Source of the DNA: JBNKEI01 sp050288705
GTDB lineage: Bacteria > Myxococcota > Myxococcia > Myxococcales > UBA5297
Assembly: GCA_050288705.1 (NCBI GenBank)
Contig: JBNKEI010000112.1
Location: 1-7,357 of the forward strand
DNA length: 7,357 bases
Direction of reading: 5' to 3'
Each line of letters starts with the position of its first letter. The first letter of the stretch is position 1. The notes beneath the pieces were generated by a model. It was not told the DNA's origin. It saw nothing but the letters and a program-made list of their open reading frames with translations, and searched no databases. This document shows positions 1 through 7,185 of this stretch, one piece after another. Made by a program: the position numbers and the translations under genes.

Positions 1-109
1 CAGAACCCAGAATGTTTGAACTGTTGGCGCAGTCATAGGTGCCACATTTTGCCAAAGATTCGCCGTCTTTCCAAGCATTCATACAACAACGCAGGGCAAA
101 GGTTTTTGG
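1..109 (-). other. Possible partial minus-strand ORF, Cys-rich, running off the left edge
   Basis: An open frame on the minus strand runs from a stop at 112-110 through the left end of the window. An ATG lies at 82-80, but the open frame extends above it. The readable part is rich in cysteine and small residues (LRCCMNAWKDGES, then AKCGTYDCANSS). It does not match any family I recognise. The gene would be truncated here by the window boundary. It lies just downstream, on the same strand, of the decayed gene at 137-548, so it could be the next gene of an old pair or part of the same decay. A second frame over the same bases is also open for about 30 codons, which lowers confidence in either one. 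Confidence 0.25.
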
Positions 110-223
110 CTATGGCCTCAATGTTATTTCAACCACCTAGAGACCGATTTCTTTTTCATATCGTTCAGCTTCATTAGCGATGGCTTCTTTTGCTTTTTCT
201 GTCCATTTTTCAGCTGTTTTATG

Positions 224-326
224 GACATCCTCACCGCCCTGAAGGACGGTGTCTCCAATATCGTTCGGAAATCGGAGCCTTTGGCTCCTCGCTCTATACC
301 TTCCCCGCCCTAAAGGACGGGGTTTG
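224..326 (-). mobile_element. Small non-autonomous IS200/IS605-type (PATE/MITE-like) hairpin element
   Basis: This stretch interrupts a minus-strand reading frame and contains no gene. Read on the minus strand it has one 20-nt hairpin near each end: CCCCGTCCTTTAGGGCGGGG (322-303) and CACCGTCCTTCAGGGCGGTG (251-232). Between them is a perfect 6-bp stem with a 3-nt loop, GGAGCC-AAA-GGCTCC (288-274). The second hairpin is followed by AGGATGTC, a layout familiar from right ends of IS200/IS605 elements carrying tnpB. Both hairpins pair fully only on the minus strand, where position 6/15 is a T-G wobble (C-A mismatch on plus), and they differ by a C-G to A-T compensated pair. No tnpA or tnpB is in the window, so mobility would have to be supplied in trans. 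The ends are inferred from where the host reading frame breaks and are accurate to a few bases. Confidence 0.6.
274..288. repeat. Perfect inverted repeat (6-bp stem, 3-nt loop) inside the element
   Basis: The plus strand reads GGAGCC TTT GGCTCC. It is the central of three stem-loops in the 224-326 element and contributes to its compact foldable structure. Confidence 0.7.
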
Positions 327-589
327 CCAAGCATCTGGATCAAAGCCATCTTTCGAATAATTCTCAATAATATTCTTAGCAGTATTCAACGTTCGATGGT
401 TTATACCAAATTTGTCAGCAGCATACTGCATGCCTTTATCCTTGGCAAAATCTTGACTGCTTGCATAGCCGTATCTATGATCTATACCAAGTTGCTTGCT
501 AACATAACGTTTGGCCTGCTCCTTAGCGAATATTTGGATTCTGTCGCATCAATTGACACAGAGTTAAAATTCACTTGTTGTTAATATAT

Positions 590-778
590 GCTACCTAGAG
601 CAAATATAATAAAATCAATATGCGCGACAGAACCTCTTCGGTTGGGTGCCGTGGCGATTTCTGGCACGAACGTACTTCCTGATATTATTTGAGGTTTTTC
701 CGGCTAATTAAATTTATCCGTCTGTTTTTGCAGCGCGGTTACACTCATAAGGATAGCCTAACCCGTGGAGGTTTCTAA
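590..778 (+). promoter_or_regulatory. Upstream region and leader of the FN3 protein gene
   Basis: This AT-rich stretch precedes the FN3 gene. A perfect TATAAT lies at 605-610, but no convincing -35 box sits at 16-18 bp, so the promoter is tentative. Further down are short inverted repeats that could fold in a leader RNA: AACC/GGTT (631-634 with 640-643), GTGCC/GGCAC (646-650 with 663-667) and GGTTA/TAACC (737-741 with 759-763). The last ends just before the Shine-Dalgarno GGAGG at 767-771, which lies 7 nt from the ATG at 779. I see no match to a known riboswitch class. Confidence 0.3.
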
Positions 779-3103
779 ATGAGTATTCCCCGCAATCGTT
801 TTCCTTTAGTACTATGGAAACATATTTTTGTATTGGGCAGTATTTTTGGCCTAATAAGTTCTGGTTGTGGCAGTGCTTCTTCCACTAAGCTTGCAGCTCC
901 CACTGACCTCAAAGTACAAGCATCTGGTCCCAAATTGCTTACCATAACTTGGAACGACAATAATAATAACGAAGATGGGTTTAAAATTGAAAGAAAAGTC
1001 GAAGGCGAGACTTTCGAAGTAGTTGCAACTGTTTTGGCTAATGTTACCTCTTATCGAGACAATGAATTGGCCGCTCAGACGTACTACTATCGAGTTAAGG
1101 CCTATAATTCCAGTGGTGACTCCGATTACTCAGAAGAAATTAGTTATACCATAGCGGAGGCGACTATATCCGTGCCTGCAAACTTACTGGCACAAAGCAC
1201 TCAACCCGGCGAAATTTCTCTTTCTTGGACCGATAATTCTGACAATGAAGATGGCTTTACTTTACAAAGAAAATCAGCAAATGACGCCTACTCTAATATC
1301 GCCCAGTTGACGGCCGATGTTTCTTCCTATACAGATACCAATTTAGTCAATGGAGAAACTTACTATTACCAAATAAAGGCCTTTAATCAGACCCAGGAAT
1401 CGGAATACTCCAATGAGGCCAGCGCCACGGTAATAGACGAACCAGCCGAAACCGTACCAGCAGCCCCCAGTCGCTTATCTGCGAAGGCCGACAGCGACAG
1501 TCGAATAACCTTGACTTGGAGGGACAATGCCGACAATGAGCTGGGCTTTAAAATAGAAAGGAAAACCGGCGCCGCAGCATTTACCGAAATCGCCACGGTT
1601 GCTGCGAATATTAGAACTTATGTTAATAAGACTGGTTTGTCGGCTAGCACCAACTATACTTATCGAGTAATGGCCTATAATAGCAAGGGTAATTCCCCCT
1701 ATTCTAACGAAGTTAGTGCTGCAACCGAATCTCCCCCAATGCAGATTCCTGCCGCGCCGAGCAACTTATCGGCAAGCGCGATTAGTGCAAGCCAAATTAA
1801 ACTGAGCTGGAGCGATAACGCCGACAATGAAAGCTTGTTTAAAATAGAGCGCAGTATCGATGGAGAATCCTTTGAGCAAATTGCAACCACCAATGCCAAT
1901 GTTTTGACCTATAGCGATTCCAGTTTGAATGCTTCCACCAAGTATACCTATCGAGTGCGTGCTAATAACCAAGCAGGTGATTCCGACTATTCTAACCTAG
2001 CCGACGCAACCACCAACGGCTCGGCAGTGTCCATTCCGGAGGCGCCAAGCAGTTTGCAGGCAAATTCGAATAGCAGTAGTCAGATAACATTGAGCTGGAC
2101 AGATAATTCTAACAATGAAGAAAAATTCTTAATCGAACGCCATATTGAAGGGGAAGATTTCGCCCAAATAGGTATGACTACCGCCAATGCACCTACCTAT
2201 GTGGATACGAGTTTGTCTTCGTCAACAACCTATTATTACCGGATTCGTGCCAATAATACCGCGGGCAATTCGGAATACAGCGCAGAGGCCAGTGCGCAGA
2301 CGTTACCAGCTCAACAGGGCACTGCTATCATCATTGACCACACTACTCGCAAGCTTGACTTAATACCTGCGGAATGGATTCAAGCGGCGAAGAGTAATTT
2401 GCATATTGCCTATGGGCATACTTCGCATGGCTCGCAAATAATTACCGGCATAGATGGTCTAGTAGGCTTTAGAGATTCTGGCGATCTGTACGCGTGGAGA
2501 GGCATAATGGATCTGCGAGATACCCCCTTTTCTGACGCAAGTGATCTCGGCACCCCCAGTGAAGACGATAAGGTCATTCCCGCATGGGAAACGGCTACAC
2601 GTAATTACCTAGAAAGTTACAAAGATGAAATCGATGTGGTTATGTGGTCATGGTGCGGCCAGGTTTCCGGTGCCACCGAATTGGGTATAGAGCTCTATAT
2701 AAAAGCAATGAATCGTTTGGAAGGTGACTATCCAAACGTTAAATTTGTGTATATGACCGGGCATTTAGATGGAACCGGTCTGACCGGTAATTTGCATTTA
2801 CGTAATGAACAAATACGCGAATACTGCCGTGAAAATGGGAAAATCCTTTACGATTTTGCAGACATTGAAACTTATGATCCCGATGGCGTCTATTACGGGA
2901 ATTTGTCTCCTAACGATAACTGTGATTATCGAAGTAATAACCAAACCCTAAACTGGGCAACACAATGGCAGAACTCCCATGAAGAAGGGGTGGATTGGTA
3001 TGATTGCTCGGCTGCGCATTCGCAGGCTTTGAATGCTAACCTCAAGGCTTATGCTGCCTGGTGGCTATGGGCGCGACTAGCTGGATGGAGTGGTCCCCAA
3101 TAG
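779..3103 (+). CDS. Secreted, probably lipid-anchored protein with five FN3 domains and a C-terminal hydrolase-like domain
   Basis: The 774-residue product starts at an ATG with a strong GGAGG 7 nt upstream. Residues 1-30 form a signal peptide: basic start, hydrophobic core (IFVLGSIFGLI) and SSGC with Cys30 as the probable lipidated residue, though Ser at -3 is not ideal for a lipobox. Five FN3 domains follow, starting near residues 39, 132, 226, 323 and 419. Each has the core W-x-D-N-(x)2-N-E-(x)2-F and most continue I-E-R; each ends with a Y-x-Y/Q-(R/I) strand and an S-x-Y-S turn. Residues about 515-774 form a separate domain. It begins with a beta strand into GHTSHGSQ (His/Ser near 546-552), followed by MWSWCGQ (~622), YMTGHLDG (~656), YDFADIE (~691) and CSAAHSQ (~742). 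This order of Ser- and His-containing blocks after strands suggests an SGNH/esterase-like fold, which is inference. The likely role is at the cell surface, with the FN3 array as spacer or carbohydrate/protein-binding stalk. No partner gene is adjacent. Confidence 0.9.
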   Translation: MSIPRNRFPLVLWKHIFVLGSIFGLISSGCGSASSTKLAAPTDLKVQASGPKLLTITWNDNNNNEDGFKIERKVEGETFEVVATVLANVTSYRDNELAAQTYYYRVKAYNSSGDSDYSEEISYTIAEATISVPANLLAQSTQPGEISLSWTDNSDNEDGFTLQRKSANDAYSNIAQLTADVSSYTDTNLVNGETYYYQIKAFNQTQESEYSNEASATVIDEPAETVPAAPSRLSAKADSDSRITLTWRDNADNELGFKIERKTGAAAFTEIATVAANIRTYVNKTGLSASTNYTYRVMAYNSKGNSPYSNEVSAATESPPMQIPAAPSNLSASAISASQIKLSWSDNADNESLFKIERSIDGESFEQIATTNANVLTYSDSSLNASTKYTYRVRANNQAGDSDYSNLADATTNGSAVSIPEAPSSLQANSNSSSQITLSWTDNSNNEEKFLIERHIEGEDFAQIGMTTANAPTYVDTSLSSSTTYYYRIRANNTAGNSEYSAEASAQTLPAQQGTAIIIDHTTRKLDLIPAEWIQAAKSNLHIAYGHTSHGSQIITGIDGLVGFRDSGDLYAWRGIMDLRDTPFSDASDLGTPSEDDKVIPAWETATRNYLESYKDEIDVVMWSWCGQVSGATELGIELYIKAMNRLEGDYPNVKFVYMTGHLDGTGLTGNLHLRNEQIREYCRENGKILYDFADIETYDPDGVYYGNLSPNDNCDYRSNNQTLNWATQWQNSHEEGVDWYDCSAAHSQALNANLKAYAAWWLWARLAGWSGPQ
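893..2302 (+). repeat. Five tandem FN3-encoding units
   Basis: Five consecutive units of roughly 270-295 bases encode FN3 domains that share W-x-D-N and N-E within a short motif (for example TWNDNNNNEDGFKIER in unit 1 and SWTDNSNNEEKFLIER in unit 5). Units 3, 4 and 5 also share a (V/I)P-x-APS opening. Units differ clearly at DNA level, so the array is an old duplication rather than a recent expansion. Confidence 0.8.
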
Positions 3104-3670
3104 TTTAGGGAATGGCAGAAGAGGGGGGCTAGTTTCGCCCAGACGTTTTCGTATTGATACTATTGTTGTAGAAATCTGAGTCAAAATTAAATAATAACCG
3201 TAAATAAGAATTCCATGACGTTGCTACTTGAGCGCCGTTATGGAACAACTAAACCGGGTTTTATCGAAACTAGGGACAAACCCTTTTGGGGACTAGCCAA
3301 AATAAAGAGTATAAATTCGCCTTGCATCATAGGCGTGATCGGTTATCAAGGTAACCCGCAAAGTAGTCTCATCTGGCATACGCCGCATCGTCGATACTCT
3401 TGGCCTGGGCAGAACCGCAATAGCTTCGATTCCAGCCATTCCGACGTTGTAGGAGGCAGGAATTTCATACGAGAGATCGCAAGGCGGTTGGATGACTGGA
3501 GGCGCCAGCGAATCCGTCGCTGCAGCTGGCAATGCACGATAGCAGAATGCCGAGCCAGCTTTGCATCGGCAGTGACCCGTATTTCTGCCACCGTATTGAA
3601 ATCATCCTTGGAAAAATGCCCATAGCAAGGTTACGTTACTATTTTAGTAGATCAGCTTGCAGGGGCAATA
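3104..3670. other. Intergenic stretch without a convincing gene
   Basis: This is a 567-base gap between the FN3 gene and the AlbA_2 gene. The first ~110 bases are AT-rich and hold only a weak GGGC/GCCC stem (3126-3129 with 3137-3140), which is not a clear terminator. From about 3340 to 3600 the base composition is visibly richer in G+C and ORFs are open on both strands. A plus frame (3215-3625) is Arg/Ser-rich, as antisense frames often are. A minus frame (3532-3293, TTG start) has more protein-like composition (IQPPCDLSYEIPASYNVGMA) but no recognisable family. Another minus frame offers a signal-like SWLGILLSCIASC and then stops. A decayed minus-strand gene is possible, and I cannot establish one. 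Confidence 0.4.
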
Positions 3671-4924
3671 ATGTACGAAAACGTTACCGAGCTCTTACAG
3701 CAAATAGCACTGGGAGAAGATTCGGTTCTGGAACTTAAGGCTGTTGAGATTAGTGGTAAAAAAGTAACTGGCCCGCATAAAGATGGTATGGCGGATGAAA
3801 TGGCCGCGATGGCGAATACGGTTTCTGGAATCATTGTCTTAGGGGTTGATGACCAAACTAAAGAGATACAAGGCATACCTCCGGAGAAGCTAGATATTGT
3901 CGAGGGCTGGGTTCGTGCCATCTGCAATGATTCTATTGATCCCCCGTTAGACTGTATTGTCCGAAAATTGATTGTTCCTGATTCTAATCGCGGCGAAAAA
4001 GTTATTCTGCGGATTGATGTACCGCGTAGTTTGTTTGTGCACAAAAGTCCTAATGGCTATTTTCGTCGCCTTGGTAGTTCTAAACGGGAAATGAAGCCGG
4101 AAGTTTTGGCTCGATTGTTTCAGCAGCGTAGTCAGGCCCGATTGATTCGTTTCGACGAACAAACCGTTCCTGGCACATCTTTAGAAAACCTGAGTCCGAA
4201 ATTATGGAACCGATTCCGAACTGTTCTTTCTTCGAAAGAAGACATCGAATTTTTGGAAAAGCTGAAGCTGATTGTAAGGGATGAAGACGGCGTTATGCGC
4301 GTGACGGTGAGTGGTCTTTTGATAGCCTCAGAGGCTCCTGAATTGTTCATGCCAAACGCATTCATTCAAGCGGTTTGCTATAAAGGCACGGAACGTAATG
4401 CCACCTATCAATTAGATGCCAAAGATATTACTGGACCCCTTGATGTTCAGATTCGAGATGCCTGTAAATTCGTGGAACGTAACATGCGGGTATATGCTAC
4501 TAAAGCTCCCCAGCGAATTGAAATCCCGCAATTTTCCATAAATGCGGTCTTTGAGGCAGTGGTAAACGCGGTCGCTCATCGAGATTATTCCATATATGGC
4601 TCCAAAATCCGCCTCCATCTGTTTTCCGATCGCCTGGAGATTTTCTCACCTGGTGCAATTCCCAACACCATGACCATCGAGAGCATTTCCGAACGGCAAT
4701 CGGCACGCAACGAACTGATTAGTTCCTTGCTGGCTCGCTGCCCGATGAACGTAAATGCTGTTGGCAGTCAGAGAAACTTCATTATGGATAAGCGAGGTGA
4801 AGGGGTTCCCATAATAATTACGGAGAGCGAAAAGTTATCGAAAAAAAGGCCTAAATATCTGCTTATCGACGATGCCGAGTTGAAGCTAAGCATTTTTTCG
4901 GCGCCACCGCCTAAGACTGCCTGA
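3671..4924 (+). CDS. Schlafen AlbA_2 domain / GHKL-like ATPase protein (COG2865 type)
   Basis: The 417-residue product starts at an ATG behind AGGGG at 3661-3665 (5-nt spacing). Residues 1-150 look like a Schlafen AlbA_2 domain: the early acidic EDSVLELK (E21, K23), then DEMAAMANTVSGIIVLGVDD, and a strand ending in YFRRLGSSKREM. The second half carries NAVAHRDYS (N299, H303, R304, D305) followed by LEIFSPG, the hallmark of the GHKL-like ATP-binding part of this family. DKRGEGVPIII (from 373) is a C-terminal motif of the same group. Length and motif order fit an intact protein. Such proteins are often annotated as putative transcriptional regulators or RecG-like helicases, but they lack helicase motifs. 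Relatives occur in accessory and phage-defence neighbourhoods; a nucleic-acid role is likely but the substrate is unknown. It has 185 bases to the next gene and no obvious partner. Confidence 0.88.
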   Translation: MYENVTELLQQIALGEDSVLELKAVEISGKKVTGPHKDGMADEMAAMANTVSGIIVLGVDDQTKEIQGIPPEKLDIVEGWVRAICNDSIDPPLDCIVRKLIVPDSNRGEKVILRIDVPRSLFVHKSPNGYFRRLGSSKREMKPEVLARLFQQRSQARLIRFDEQTVPGTSLENLSPKLWNRFRTVLSSKEDIEFLEKLKLIVRDEDGVMRVTVSGLLIASEAPELFMPNAFIQAVCYKGTERNATYQLDAKDITGPLDVQIRDACKFVERNMRVYATKAPQRIEIPQFSINAVFEAVVNAVAHRDYSIYGSKIRLHLFSDRLEIFSPGAIPNTMTIESISERQSARNELISSLLARCPMNVNAVGSQRNFIMDKRGEGVPIIITESEKLSKKRPKYLLIDDAELKLSIFSAPPPKTA

Positions 4925-5109
4925 ATCGCGCTCAGTAGGCATATTGCAGAAGCATGCGCCCAGGTGTGCGCCCGCAGTGCCACGAAAATCGGCAATGATG
5001 GCTGGTTAACTAAGCCTAGTTCGGTAGAAGGTAGACTTTTTCCTGAGCATGGCGCAAACTTTTCACCCACTTGTAGTGGAAAGAACCCTGCTTTGCTTGG
5101 AGTCTGGTC
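4925..5109. other. Intergenic gap with a short inverted repeat
   Basis: This 185-base gap holds no gene. A perfect stem of CCACT-TGT-AGTGG lies at 5067-5079, about 20 bases ahead of the ribosome-binding site of the next gene. It has no T-run and so is not an obvious terminator. It could be an operator or leader hairpin, or chance. Confidence 0.3.
5099..5102 (+). promoter_or_regulatory. Ribosome-binding site supporting a TTG start
   Basis: GGAG lies 7 nt before the TTG at 5110. The in-frame upstream stop (TAG at 5074-5076) leaves no ATG or GTG in between. The next in-frame ATG (5176, residue 23) would cut into the first membrane helix. The TTG is therefore the best start. Confidence 0.6.
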
Positions 5110-6957
5110 TTGAAGGCTGAATTGGCGCCAATACCAAGAAAAAACTTTCTAGGACCCGCCTTTGAGTGGGCCTTGATGCATGCCCCGCTAATCTTTTTGC
5201 TGTTTTATGGAAGCTTAAACTTGGCGGTGGGGCGAGTTCCTGCTAGCTATCGGCCTTGGCTATGGGTTTGTGGGGCGGTGGAAGCCATATTTTTGGGAGG
5301 ACTGCTTTTTATTCTAACCGCACCGCTGGCCAAAATCCGTGTGTATCCCTGGCTGGCGCCAGTGGTCATGGGGCTAGTCACGGTTTTTTTTGGCATAGAC
5401 GCGCTAATTCATCGCTCGGTGGGTTTTCATTTCAATAGTTTTTTTCTCAGGGTTGCCCTTCAACCAAATGCTTTTCAAGAAACGGGAATTTCCAACGCGG
5501 AAGTATTTACTTATCTAGGATTAGGTTTGGGATTTCTAATTTTAGAAGGGATTCTCGGTTTTTTGTGGATACAGAAAATAAGAGGAAACAAGTACACTTT
5601 CGCTTGGAAATGGTTGATTCTAATTCTGGTTTTCGAAGTAGTCGATCGCCTGACCATTGCTACCTTTGCCTTTATGGGCGGTGATTCTATTCGTCAGGCC
5701 GGACAGGTACTTCCTTTACAAGCATCTATTCGCATGAACAAACTGTTGGGAAAAATTGTGGGCGATACTTCTTTGCCCAATCTGGCGGTGTTGGCCGAAG
5801 AGGCTGGAATACCAGAAGGGAACCTTTCCCCTGAACAAATTCAATTTCAAAGAAAACCTGACATTTTAATGATTTTAGTGGAAAGTACTCGATACAGTAG
5901 TTTTTGGAATGCCCAAACAATGCCCAATTTATATCAACGGTCGCGAGAAGGAATGGTATTTGAAAGGCATTATTCCTCGGCCAGCTCAACCCATTACGCT
6001 TTATTCAGCCTTTTTTACGGCTTGCCAGCCACTGAGTTGGAAACCGTAGTAGGGGCGGGGCGCACCAGTTTATTATTTCCGGCGCTAAAAAAGAACGGAT
6101 ATCAAATAAAACTAATGACCGCATCTTCGGTTGATTGGATGGATTTGACTAATTCAGTTTTTAAAGATGTGCAAGCTGATTTGATTACTGATTTCACCGG
6201 AGATGGTTATGAGCGTGATAATGCCATGATGGCCAGAGCTCGCCAATTTGTAGAGCAGGCAGATAAGAATGATCCGCTATTTCTGTTTTTGTTTTTCGTG
6301 GGCACTCATTTTCGCTACAGTTACCCGCCTTCCGCGGAAAAATGGACTCCTTGTTGGGACGGTAAATCTAGCACTGCCGCCACTACTGCCAAACCTGTGG
6401 AAGTAGAAAGGCGAGCCCGCAATGCTGCCTGGGAAGTAGATAGAAAGGTAGAGGAATTTTTTCAATTTTTCCAAGCCCATCGCCAAGGAACACCCTTGGT
6501 CATGGTAACCGGCGATCATGGAGAAGAGTACCTCGACCACGGCAGAATAGGTCACGCCACTGACGTTAGCGAGGAGCAAATTCATGTTCCTTTTGTACTG
6601 TTAGACCAAGGATTAGAAAGTGGCCGACAAACCGCCCCCACTGGTCATGTAGACGTGTTACCTACTATTTTTGAGCGCCTAGGAGTGTCACATCCTCCCG
6701 AAGAATACTGTGTTGGAACAGTAATGACTAACGCGCCCGCTGATAGATTCATATTGACCACCGTTGGTTGGGAGCCCAAATACGCTCTTATTGGTCAGGA
6801 TTTAAAAATTCGATTTTATGGACAAGATATTGGCTTTGGTGGATTGCAAATTACTGATTCCTCGGACCGCCCTTTGTTAGACGCTGAAGCTAAAGCGAAA
6901 TTCGCCGGGGAACTTCCTAATTTAATGCGTTCTTTGAAAAATAATCAAAGAAAGTAG
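5110..6957 (+). CDS. Inner-membrane sulfatase-like hydrolase/transferase (PbgA/YejM-like, alkaline phosphatase superfamily)
   Basis: The 615-residue product has five predicted membrane helices in its N-terminal third (about residues 22-42, 50-72, 78-98, 132-153 and 164-184) and a large soluble, presumably periplasmic domain from about 250. The loop GFHFNSFFLRVALQPNAF after the third helix resembles the DUF3413 region of YejM/PbgA. In the soluble domain ILMILVESTR provides a metal ligand position (E258). HYSSASSTHYALFSLFYGLP holds the expected nucleophile (T294), TGDHGEEYLDHG gives D469 and H470, and IGHATDV gives H482. This is the LtaS/sulfatase layout and it looks catalytically complete. The E. 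coli PbgA (586 residues) is known mainly as a cardiolipin/lipopolysaccharide-homeostasis protein; whether this homologue signals or transfers a phospholipid-derived group cannot be read from the sequence. It starts at TTG. Confidence 0.88.
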   Translation: MKAELAPIPRKNFLGPAFEWALMHAPLIFLLFYGSLNLAVGRVPASYRPWLWVCGAVEAIFLGGLLFILTAPLAKIRVYPWLAPVVMGLVTVFFGIDALIHRSVGFHFNSFFLRVALQPNAFQETGISNAEVFTYLGLGLGFLILEGILGFLWIQKIRGNKYTFAWKWLILILVFEVVDRLTIATFAFMGGDSIRQAGQVLPLQASIRMNKLLGKIVGDTSLPNLAVLAEEAGIPEGNLSPEQIQFQRKPDILMILVESTRYSSFWNAQTMPNLYQRSREGMVFERHYSSASSTHYALFSLFYGLPATELETVVGAGRTSLLFPALKKNGYQIKLMTASSVDWMDLTNSVFKDVQADLITDFTGDGYERDNAMMARARQFVEQADKNDPLFLFLFFVGTHFRYSYPPSAEKWTPCWDGKSSTAATTAKPVEVERRARNAAWEVDRKVEEFFQFFQAHRQGTPLVMVTGDHGEEYLDHGRIGHATDVSEEQIHVPFVLLDQGLESGRQTAPTGHVDVLPTIFERLGVSHPPEEYCVGTVMTNAPADRFILTTVGWEPKYALIGQDLKIRFYGQDIGFGGLQITDSSDRPLLDAEAKAKFAGELPNLMRSLKNNQRK

Positions 6958-6967
6958 GGCATTTTTC

Positions 6968-6995
6968 AAAGGAGTTGTCGAGAATTCTCCCTTTT
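6968..6995 (+). terminator. Weak candidate terminator after the sulfatase-like gene
   Basis: The hairpin AAAGGAG with CTCC(C)TTT has a bulge and a 12-nt loop and is followed by only a short T stretch. It starts 11 bases after the stop codon, a suitable position, but the structure is poor. Confidence 0.3.
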
Positions 6996-7181
6996 CAAAG
7001 CTAAGCAGGGGGGTTGGGGGAATTTGTTTGTTTGTCAAGCAGATATAAAGCTCCACTGTTCTGGTCTTGTTGACAGGCTATGGCCTTGCTTTTGCATTAA
7101 TGTTTGCCTGATACTACTTACGAAGCTATCTTCGAAACCTAAAATGCCTATTCGTGTATCGTAATGTTCAAAACTATTGCC

Positions 7182-7185
7182 AGGA
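7182..7185 (+). promoter_or_regulatory. Ribosome-binding site for the right-edge gene
   Basis: AGGA lies 8 nt before the ATG at 7194. Other in-frame ATGs occur at 7164, 7185 and 7188. The 7194 start has the best spacing and gives the MRIEAIRLKNFRAF N-terminus expected of RecF/SMC-like ATPases. Confidence 0.5.

Larger units (their letters stand above)
137..548 (-). pseudogene. Disrupted minus-strand gene of unknown function, split by a small hairpin element
   Basis: Two protein-like stretches lie on the minus strand in different frames on either side of the insert at 224-326. The proximal part (548 down to 327) reads AKEQAKRYVSKQLGIDHR, then GYASSQDFAKDKGMQYAADK, and ends near DPDAW; this frame runs on through the element to a stop at 296-294. 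The distal part (223 down to 137) reads HKTAEKWTEKAKEAIANEAE and ends in EKEIGL and a stop. Both are charged and look alpha-helical. The proximal frame has a TGA at 551-549 and no ATG, GTG or TTG above its internal Met. A short GTG-started frame further up (from about 574) ends in the neighbouring frame, so an extra frameshift is likely. I do not recognise the family; the C-terminal part of a toxin or mobile-element protein is possible but unproven. Confidence 0.5.

Noticed and set aside
232..322. Two similar 20-nt repeats that could suggest a CRISPR array
   Set aside because: There are only two copies, both are self-complementary hairpins that differ in sequence, and the space between is too long and itself palindromic; IS-end hairpins explain them better.
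249..584. Plus-strand ORF of 111 codons with hydrophobic stretches
   Set aside because: It crosses the hairpin element and is antisense to better protein-like frames; no ribosome-binding site or recognisable family.
737..763. GGTTA...TAACC pair considered as an integron attC site
   Set aside because: Core sites are in the wrong order and no second pair of matching boxes is present.
590..778. Leader considered as a cyclic-di-GMP or other riboswitch
   Set aside because: None of the conserved riboswitch core sequences that I know are present; only short, simple stems are seen.
3215..3625. Plus-strand ORF of 136 codons
   Set aside because: The Arg/Ser-rich composition is typical of an antisense shadow, there is no good ribosome-binding site, and I recognise no motif.
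4768..5070. Minus-strand ORF of 100 codons
   Set aside because: It overlaps the well-supported end of the AlbA_2 gene and contains no family motif.
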